The notes under the pieces: generated by a model
The model's input: only the letters and a program-made list of their open reading frames with translations
The model's database searches: none
What the model was told of the DNA's origin: nothing
Shown here: positions 58,675-64,000 of the stretch, piece by piece
Numbering within the stretch: position 1 is the stretch's first letter
Layout: every line of letters starts with the position of its first letter
Source of the DNA: Pseudonocardiales bacterium
GTDB lineage: Bacteria > Actinomycetota > Actinomycetes > Mycobacteriales > Pseudonocardiaceae
Assembly: GCA_019244165.1 (NCBI GenBank)
Contig: JAFATA010000020.1
Location: 62,001-126,000 of the forward strand
Direction of reading: 5' to 3'
DNA length: 64,000 bases
Program-made: the position numbers and the translations under genes

Positions 58675-59154
58675 TTAGCGGACACTGGCCACCGCGGTGG
58701 TGGCAAGGGCGTCGGCGGGTAGGCCCAGATGGTGGCGCAACGCCTCGATGTCGGCGGCGTCCTTGGGTCGCTTCAGTTCCTCCTTGTAGCGCAGCACTTC
58801 CCTCAGCGGGGCGAACCGAAGCCCGTCGATGATCTCGGCGTTGTCGATCAACGCGTCGGTGTCCCAGTCCTGTGTGATCCAGTGCTCGAAGAACTGGAGG
58901 CGGCCCTGGCAGAACTGCCACACATGGTCGCCGCTGCGAGTGCCCAGCGCAGGCGTCCCGTCGGCTGAAACGCGCTCCCACGCCGCGCCGCGCGCCACGA
59001 CGTCCAGATCACTCACCTGGGTACGCAGGCCGTGCGCGAGCAGGGGCGCGCTGCCGAAGATCACGAAGTGATCCGGATCGAGGCCCATGTTCCGCAGTTC
59101 CCGGATCAGCCGATTGCTCCGTACCCGCGCCGCCTCAGGGGCTACTAGCGGCAT
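58675..59154 (-). CDS. Nucleotidyltransferase-fold protein
   Basis: 159 residues. The nucleotidyltransferase fingerprint is FVIFGSAPLLAHGLRTQVSD followed by LDVVARG, i.e. GS...DxD-like with the metal Asp in SDLDVV. A C-terminal all-alpha tail (LRYKEELKRPKDAADIEALR) resembles type IV antitoxin-coupled and MNT-type proteins. ATG start. It is the third gene of a tight operon whose first gene is a Crp-like regulator: 59450-60136, 59156-59443, then this one. Possible role as a tRNA or protein nucleotidyltransferase; unproven. Confidence 0.75.
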   Translation of the reverse strand: MPLVAPEAARVRSNRLIRELRNMGLDPDHFVIFGSAPLLAHGLRTQVSDLDVVARGAAWERVSADGTPALGTRSGDHVWQFCQGRLQFFEHWITQDWDTDALIDNAEIIDGLRFAPLREVLRYKEELKRPKDAADIEALRHHLGLPADALATTAVASVR

Positions 59155-59155
59155 G

Positions 59156-59443
59156 TCAGTCCTTAGCCGACGGTGGTGTGCGCCGGACGAGCATCAGCCA
59201 GTCGAGCACCGACCGCCCGGCCGCGGCTTCGGACGGCTGATCGGCGAGGGTACTCAGCGCGCGGATGATCTCCGGGCGCTGTGGCGGGCTGCTGTCCTGC
59301 AATGCCCGCGCGAGCCGGTCGGTCAGCGACTTCTCGCGCAAGTGGACCATTCGCAACGACACCCACGCCCGCACCACCACGCCGATCGTCGCCGCGATCA
59401 CGGCGACGATCACGTTTGGGTCGGTGAGCAGGTTCGCGGACAC
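59156..59443 (-). CDS. Small single-pass membrane protein
   Basis: 95 residues, GTG start at 59443, 7 bp from the upstream stop and 2 bp from the next gene. An N-terminal hydrophobic helix (NVIVAVIAATIGVVVRAWV) is followed by an amphipathic charged helix (LRMVHLREKSLTDRLARALQ) and a cytoplasmic tail. The strict spacing shows co-transcription with the Crp-like and nucleotidyltransferase genes. It could tether the nucleotidyltransferase to the membrane. No family recognised. Confidence 0.7.
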   Translation of the reverse strand: MSANLLTDPNVIVAVIAATIGVVVRAWVSLRMVHLREKSLTDRLARALQDSSPPQRPEIIRALSTLADQPSEAAAGRSVLDWLMLVRRTPPSAKD

Positions 59444-59449
59444 CGGGCT

Positions 59450-60136
59450 TCACCCGGACGCCAGCGGCTTGCCGTCGGCGACGTCCGCGAGCGCGGCGAC
59501 ATCGCGGATGCACAGCACTAGGCGCCCGGTGTCGACCAGCCCGTTGTCCTTGAAAACCTTGACCGCCTTCTTCACCGCCTCCACCGACGAACCGGTCAAC
59601 GTCGCGAGGTCCTTCTGCGCTAGGCGCACGCTGCGCGTGCCGTCGTCGTGCGTGGTGGTCAGGCCGCGCTCCACCAGCTCGGCGAGCGCCTTGGCCAGCC
59701 TGCGCTCCACTGCCAGATCCGAATCGCCGATCTTCTTGCTCGCCTCATCGAGCCGGTTGCCGAGCTCAACGATCAGCGCGTCTTTCGCGCGCGGGTGCTC
59801 GTCCACGAACCGTCGCCATTCGATGTCGGAGACGTGCAGCACGGTGACGTCGTCCCATGCCACGACGGTCGCCGAACGCGGCTTGCCCAGCAGGACGCCC
59901 ATCTCGCCGACGGTCTCGCCAGGCCCACGGAGCGCGATGATCCGTTCCGGCTTGCCCGAGATGACCTTGACGGTGCCCTTGCGGATCAGCAAGACGAAGT
60001 CGCTGTCCTCGCCCTCACGCATGAACGTGTGGCCCGCTTGGCGGCGCAGGGTACTTCCCACCCGCTCCAACTCAAGGGTTTCCTCCTTGGTGAGCAGCGG
60101 AGCGCCCTGTGCAAAGTGCTGTTCATCCATGATCAT
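59450..60136 (-). CDS. Crp/Fnr family transcriptional regulator
   Basis: 228 residues from the ATG at 60136. The cyclic-nucleotide-binding beta barrel is visible (TFMREGEDSDFVLLIRKGTV, VKVISGKPERIIALRGPGET, VGEMGVLLGKPRSATVVAWD). The phosphate-binding cassette GEMGVLLGKPRSATV has the PRSA typical of nucleotide-binding members. The C-terminal winged helix is RSVRLAQKDLATLTGSSVEA with VKKAVKVFKDNGLV. First gene of a three-gene operon with a membrane protein and a nucleotidyltransferase. AT-richer upstream DNA (about 60125-60165) suggests its promoter. Confidence 0.86.
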   Translation of the reverse strand: MIMDEQHFAQGAPLLTKEETLELERVGSTLRRQAGHTFMREGEDSDFVLLIRKGTVKVISGKPERIIALRGPGETVGEMGVLLGKPRSATVVAWDDVTVLHVSDIEWRRFVDEHPRAKDALIVELGNRLDEASKKIGDSDLAVERRLAKALAELVERGLTTTHDDGTRSVRLAQKDLATLTGSSVEAVKKAVKVFKDNGLVDTGRLVLCIRDVAALADVADGKPLASG

Positions 60137-60341
60137 AAGTGTACGAATATCCTTAACAAGAGGCAACCGTGCCAGGGTCCTGGTGTCGTCGAGCCGACGT
60201 GGCACCAGGACAAGATCCCGACGTGACCGGTGGGCTGGCTTATCAATGACCAGGTCGGGCACTTTCCCCATGTGTTCGCGCCAACGTGGTAGGTGCACGT
60301 GCGGCAACGTCCGTTCATGTCCAGCGCCTCGACCATGATCC

Positions 60342-61661
60342 TTGGCTGAGCAGTTTCTGCCCAGATCGCTCGATCGCCTGTTGGACGCGTTCCGGCCGTG
60401 TTTCACCACCCGCCCCCTTGCCACGTTCGTTCTGCTCACGGTTGGGTTGATCACAGCTCCTGCGCGGCAGACGGTGTGCGGCATGTTCACCGCCGCTCGA
60501 ATGAGAGGTGTGTGGCATCACGGCCGGGCGCACCGGTTCTTTGCCACCGCTCGCTGGAGCCGGGACCATCTCGGCCTGACGATGCTGGGGTTGGTCGTGG
60601 GCTGGCTCACCCCCGCTGGCGCGCCGCTGATCGTGGCCATTGATGACACGCTGTTCCGGCGTACCGGCCGCCACGTCCACGGCGCCTTCTGGGCGTACGA
60701 CGGCTACCGGCAGGTGACCATCGACCAGCTCAAACTCTTCCGTGGCACCACATTCGTCGTCGCGGCGATGGTGGTCGAGCTGCCGTTCCTGGACCGCCCC
60801 ATCGCGCTGCCTTTGCTGTTCCGGCTGTGGCGTCCCGGCGGGCCGACCAAACCCGCTTTGGCCCGTGACATGATCCGCTTGATCGCCCACGCCCGCCGTG
60901 ACCGCCGCATCCACGTCGTCGCCGACGGTGCCTACCTGTGCACCACCCTGCGGCGTCTGCCAGCCAACGTCACCCTCACCGGCCCGCTTCCTCGCCACGC
61001 CGCACTCTGGGGCACCCACCCGGAGTCCGCGCAGGCTCGGCCCGTGCACCGCTGTGGCCAACCCCGCGTCCGTGGCCAGCGGATCGGCACATCCGACCAA
61101 CTCGCCGCCACGACACCGGGTTCGCCGGTCATGGTGACCCGCTACGGCCGCACCACGACTGTCACCGTCCACGAACGCCGCTGCCTGTGGTACGGCGTGT
61201 TCCGCTCCCAACCCATTCGAGTGCTCATCCTGCGCGAACCGCGCAAGCCCGACCTGGCGTTGGTCATCACCGACCAGAGACACCCGCCGCGCACCTCATC
61301 GAGCGCTACGCGGTCCGGTGGTCCATCGAGGTCGCCTTCGCTGACGCCAAACACCACTGGAGCCGGCGAGGCCCGCAACCGCACCCAACAGGCCGTCGAA
61401 CGTACTGCGCCATTCGCCATGCTCGTCCAAACCCTCGTGGTCGTCTGGTACCACCTGGCCGGCCACTCACCGAAGGTCGTCGCCGAGCGCCGGGGGCGAG
61501 CCCACTGGTACACGACCAAGACCCATCCGAGCTACCAGGACATGCTCACCAAGCTGCGCCGCGTCCTCATCGCCGCCCAATATCGTGCCGACCTGCCCGG
61601 CGAAGCCACCCCCGAACAAATCCACACCATCCGACTGGCCTGGGCAAACACCGCCGCGTGA
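60342..61661 (+). mobile_element. IS701-type DDE transposase gene, inactivated by compensating frameshifts
   Basis: About 439 codons remain open, and the ends are of transposase type: PLIVAIDDTLFRRTGRHVHG (first catalytic Asp), HVVADGAYLCTTLRRLP (second Asp) and LVQTLVVVWYHLAGHSPKVV. Between about 61283 and 61355 the open frame is nonsense, while the true sequence runs in the next frame: AHLIERYAVRWSIEVAFADA, with the third catalytic Glu. A forward and a reverse shift compensate, so the protein is full length but dead. It starts at a TTG just after an in-frame stop, so the native start may be lost. IS ends were not found with certainty; a pair gtcctggtg / caccaggac lies near 60177-60211. Confidence 0.78.
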
Positions 61662-61696
61662 CCGCGAAACACGAGGACAACCGCAATCTGCTAGTA

Positions 61697-61712
61697 TCGA
61701 ACATGTGTTCGA
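61697..61712. promoter_or_regulatory. LexA (SOS) box overlapping the DUF222 start codon
   Basis: TCGAACATGTGTTCGA is a full match to the actinobacterial LexA consensus, extended to a 20-bp perfect palindrome tatcgaacatgtgttcgata. The GTG start of the DUF222/HNH gene at 61705 lies inside the box. Confidence 0.9.
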
Positions 61713-63258
61713 TACGCTCGATTCCGAGGGGGCGCCCCTCACGGGTGCCTCCAGTGCGGAGGACTGGTTCGACCCAGTCTGGCTTGACCAGGCTCCTGAG
61801 CCGCCGGACGCCGACCAACCACCGATGTCGCAGTGCGTGCCGTCGGGGTGGTTAGCGCTGGAGCTGGATCAGAGCTGTGCTGATCCAGCTGGGTTGTCGG
61901 ATGCGGAGTTGATCGACGCGGTCATCGGGTTTGACCACGTGGCGTCCTGGGCTTTGGCGCGGCAGACTCGGCTGCTGGCCGAGTTCGTCCGGCGCCGGCC
62001 GGGGGACCACCCGCTGGCGGCCCGGTGTGATACCCCGTCGCCAGCCAGCGAGTTCGCTCCCGACGAGATCGGGTTGGCGCTGCGGCTATCCCGCACCACC
62101 GCGACCGGGCGGCTGGTGATGGCCCAAACCCTGGTGGCCGACCTGCCCGGAACCCTGGCCGCCTGGCAGGCCGGCACGATCGACACTCTCAAAGCCCGGG
62201 CTATCACCGAAGCCAGCTATCTGCTGCCACGCGAGCAGCGCGGTGCCCTGGAAGCCCGGGTCCTGCCCCGCGCTAAGACCCAGACAATCGCTCAGCTACG
62301 GGCTGCGCTGGCTAGAGCGGTGCTGGCCATTGACCCGCACGGCGCGCAGGATCGGCACGAGCGACGGCGCCAGGACCGGCGAGTCGTGGTCAGCCCGGAT
62401 GAGGAAGGAATGGCCACCTTGTGGGCGTTGCTGTCCGCCCCGGACGCCACTGCGGCCTACCAACGGCTCTGCGGGCTGGCCCGCAGCCTCGGCGCGGACG
62501 ACCCCCGGGGAATGGACGCCCGCCGCGCCGACCTTCTCGCCGAACTGCTCACGGGACGACGCTGCGCCGCCACTGGCAACTGTATGAACGAGGACTGTCT
62601 CGGCGATTGCAACAGCGGCGATTGCAACAGCGGCGATTGCAACAGCACTGAGGGTCCCAGCAATGATTCCAGCGGTGCTGCGGCCAGCCCGGCCCCCGAC
62701 CCCCCAGCGGGCCATGGCCACCGCTGCGCTCCCACCGCCGGGCCGGGCAAGCCGCTGGTCTCGGTGATCGTGCCGATCACCATGCTGCTCGGGCTCGACG
62801 AGCAACCCGGCGAGCTGCTCGGTCACGGGCCCATCCCCGCCGGCCTGGCCCGTGAGATCGCCGCTGAGGGGACCTGGCGGCGACTGCTGACCGACCCGGT
62901 CTCAGGCACCCTGCTCGATTACGGCCGTACCACCTACACCCCACCGGCCGGGCTGGCCGATTTTGTCCGGGCTCGCGACCTGCACTGCCGGTTCCCGATC
63001 TGCGGCCAGCGCGCGGCCACCGCCGATCTCGACCACACCGTCCCGTACCCCGACGGTGAGACCAGCGAGCACAACCTGCACGCCAGCTGCCGCCATCATC
63101 ACCGGCTCAAAACCCACACCACCAGTTGGGATATCGACCAACACCCCGACGGCCGGATCACCTGGACCACCCCCACCGGACACACCCACACCAGCCACCC
63201 CCACAACTACCAACCCGATCCGCACCCCCCGCCCGGCGCCGAACCGCCGCCCTTCTAG
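61705..63258 (+). CDS. DUF222 / HNH endonuclease (13E12-repeat family)
   Basis: 517 residues from the GTG inside the LexA box. The DUF222 region spans about 60-330 (ELIDAVIGFDHVASWALARQ, ALRLSRTTATGRLVMAQTLV, LPGTLAAWQAGTIDTLKARA). The C-terminal HNH domain is CRFPICGQRAATADLDHTVP, with HNLHASCRHHHRLK, so the DH..N..H residues and the zinc Cys pairs are present. An inserted Cys-rich segment, GDCNSGDCNSGDCNS, comes from a 15-bp triple repeat. Such proteins are the M. tuberculosis 13E12 family, some of which carry LexA boxes. dnaE2 starts 9 bp after the stop, so the two may share SOS control. Confidence 0.88.
   Translation: MFDTLDSEGAPLTGASSAEDWFDPVWLDQAPEPPDADQPPMSQCVPSGWLALELDQSCADPAGLSDAELIDAVIGFDHVASWALARQTRLLAEFVRRRPGDHPLAARCDTPSPASEFAPDEIGLALRLSRTTATGRLVMAQTLVADLPGTLAAWQAGTIDTLKARAITEASYLLPREQRGALEARVLPRAKTQTIAQLRAALARAVLAIDPHGAQDRHERRRQDRRVVVSPDEEGMATLWALLSAPDATAAYQRLCGLARSLGADDPRGMDARRADLLAELLTGRRCAATGNCMNEDCLGDCNSGDCNSGDCNSTEGPSNDSSGAAASPAPDPPAGHGHRCAPTAGPGKPLVSVIVPITMLLGLDEQPGELLGHGPIPAGLAREIAAEGTWRRLLTDPVSGTLLDYGRTTYTPPAGLADFVRARDLHCRFPICGQRAATADLDHTVPYPDGETSEHNLHASCRHHHRLKTHTTSWDIDQHPDGRITWTTPTGHTHTSHPHNYQPDPHPPPGAEPPPF
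62601..62645 (+). repeat. 15-bp perfect tandem repeat, three copies, in the DUF222 gene
   Basis: cggcgattgcaacag occurs at 62601, 62616 and 62631 without mismatch. Each unit encodes GDCNS, so three cysteines are added in a spaced array in the variable linker between DUF222 and HNH. Confidence 0.92.
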
Positions 63259-63267
63259 GGCCACCTC

Positions 63268-64000
63268 ATGGGCTGGAACAACCCTCAAGCTCAGTCCGCG
63301 CAGACCCAGCCGCGCACTCCCTACGCCGAGCTGCACTGCCACTCCAACTTCAGCTTCCTGGACGGGGCCTCTCACCCTGAGGAGCTGGTCGAGGAGGCCG
63401 CCCGGTTGGGTCTGGACGCGCTCGCGCTCACCGACCACGACGGGCTGTACGGGGTGGTGCGCTTTGCTGAGGCAGCCCGCGAGTGGGGTGTCAAGACCGT
63501 GTTCGGGGCGGAGCTCACCCTGGGTCTCGCCGCAACACAGAACGGGATACCCGACCCCGAGGGTGAGCATTTGCTCGTGCTGGCCCGCGATCCTGAGGGT
63601 TACCGCAGGCTGTCCCGGGTGATCAGTGATGCCCAGATCACCGGGAAAGAGAAGGGCAGGCCAGCCTATGACCTCGACGCGGTGGCAGCCGCTGCGGGCG
63701 GGCACTGGGTGGTGCTCACCGGTTGCCGCAAAGCAGCGGTGCGGGCGGCACTGGAGCGGGCAGGTCCGGCCGCTGCGGCCACGCAGCTCCGCCGTTTGAC
63801 CGAGCTGTTTGGTGCGGATCACGTCGTCGTCGAGCTCACCGCCAACGGCTTGGCGGACGACGCGGAGCGCAACGATGCGCTCGCCGTGCTGGCCGCGGCG
63901 CAAGGGCTGGATACCGTCGCCACCACCGCCGCGCATTACACCACCCCATCCCGGTACCGGCTAGCCACCGCGCTCGCCGCGGTCCGGGCCCGGCGCAGCC
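63268..64000 (+). CDS. dnaE2: Error-prone DNA polymerase DnaE2, 5' part (cut by window edge)
   Basis: 244 complete codons to the window edge; the ATG at 63268 is followed by a short MGWNNPQAQSAQTQPRTP leader. The PHP domain begins YAELHCHSNFSFLDGASHPE, with LGLDALALTDHDGLYGVVRF and VVLTGCRKAAVRAALERAG. HCHSNFSFLDGAS is typical of DnaE2 rather than DnaE1. DnaE2 is the SOS-induced C-family polymerase of the mutasome, acting with ImuA' and ImuB. Here it is 6 kb from imuB. No separate promoter fits in the 9-bp gap, so expression likely comes from the LexA-controlled DUF222 promoter. Confidence 0.93.
   Translation, partial: MGWNNPQAQSAQTQPRTPYAELHCHSNFSFLDGASHPEELVEEAARLGLDALALTDHDGLYGVVRFAEAAREWGVKTVFGAELTLGLAATQNGIPDPEGEHLLVLARDPEGYRRLSRVISDAQITGKEKGRPAYDLDAVAAAAGGHWVVLTGCRKAAVRAALERAGPAAAATQLRRLTELFGADHVVVELTANGLADDAERNDALAVLAAAQGLDTVATTAAHYTTPSRYRLATALAAVRARRS

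Noticed and set aside
62601-62645. Possible CRISPR-like repeat
   Set aside because: The units are contiguous 15-mers without spacers, in frame in a coding region.
61697-63258. Prophage or homing-endonuclease origin for the HNH gene
   Set aside because: No integrase, phage structural genes or intein/intron features nearby. The DUF222-HNH layout is that of the chromosomal 13E12 family.
1-64000. tRNA or rRNA genes
   Set aside because: No cloverleaf-like segment with TTCGANNC in a plausible context and no rRNA core sequence was noticed; a tRNAscan run would be decisive.

Overview
The window is high-GC actinomycete chromosome. The order Pseudonocardiales is the best guess. The evidence is GTG starts, ATGA/GTGA stop-start overlaps, BldC and BldN-type regulators, an autoregulated rex-hemA operon, fasciclin lipoproteins, a 33-residue bS22-type peptide and actinobacterial LexA boxes (TCGAAC-N4-GTTCGA). 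From about 3.6 kb to 46.9 kb the order follows the Mycobacterium tuberculosis Rv0500-Rv0558 backbone: proC, small HTH, bS22, epimerase, acyltransferase, HAD phosphatase, hemA, hemD, hemB, hemL, ccdA-resB-ccsB, MinD-like ATPase, menA, menE, menB, menD, menF, menG. No tRNA, rRNA or CRISPR array was seen.

Layout. 0-4.5 kb: a partial gene at the left edge, two small conserved genes, an orphan DNA methyltransferase, proline dehydrogenase and proC. 4.5-10.4 kb: small regulators, an envelope-type epimerase/acyltransferase/HAD group, then a BldN-like sigma factor with a membrane DUF5667 partner. 10.4-21.5 kb: a Mo-oxidoreductase remnant, duplicated fasciclin lipoproteins, Rex with a recognisable operator, and a tetrapyrrole cluster that lacks hemC. 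21.5-27 kb: an accessory insertion carrying one protein with a seven-bladed WD40 propeller, a Ras-like GTPase and a C-terminal TIR domain. Beside it lie an overlapping convergent NUDIX hydrolase, a frameshifted XRE regulator and a small ORF. 27-31.5 kb: system II cytochrome c biogenesis without its thioredoxin-like partner gene. 31.5-34 kb: BldC and small stress or membrane proteins. 34-47 kb: menaquinone synthesis (menA, menE, menB, menD, menF, menG; menC and menH not present), a secreted M1 peptidase and two methyltransferases. 47-52 kb: a decaying stretch with CYTH, HD, DoxX, hydrolase and radical-SAM genes, several shortened or broken. 52-55 kb: purN-purH and a SAM hydrolase/hydroxide adenosyltransferase. 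55-64 kb: the SOS mutasome (imuA', imuB ... dnaE2), split by unrelated genes, a damaged IS transposase and an SOS-controlled DUF222/HNH gene.

How the genes work together. The rex/hem block links redox sensing to tetrapyrrole synthesis. The heme feeds cytochrome c maturation (ccdA/resB/ccsB), and menaquinone completes the respiratory chain. The imu/dnaE2 genes form a LexA-controlled mutagenic repair module.

The most striking candidate system is the WD40-GTPase-TIR protein. Sensor, switch and effector are in one chain, so it resembles an immune or regulated-suicide protein. It sits 10 bp behind the heme operon, where relatives carry the cytochrome-biogenesis thioredoxin. A second theme is gene erosion. 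At least five genes (imuB, CYTH, HD, DoxX, cupin) look internally shortened compared with remembered families. Others are frameshifted, 15-bp tandem duplications are common, and two families of long perfect inverted repeats occur twice each.
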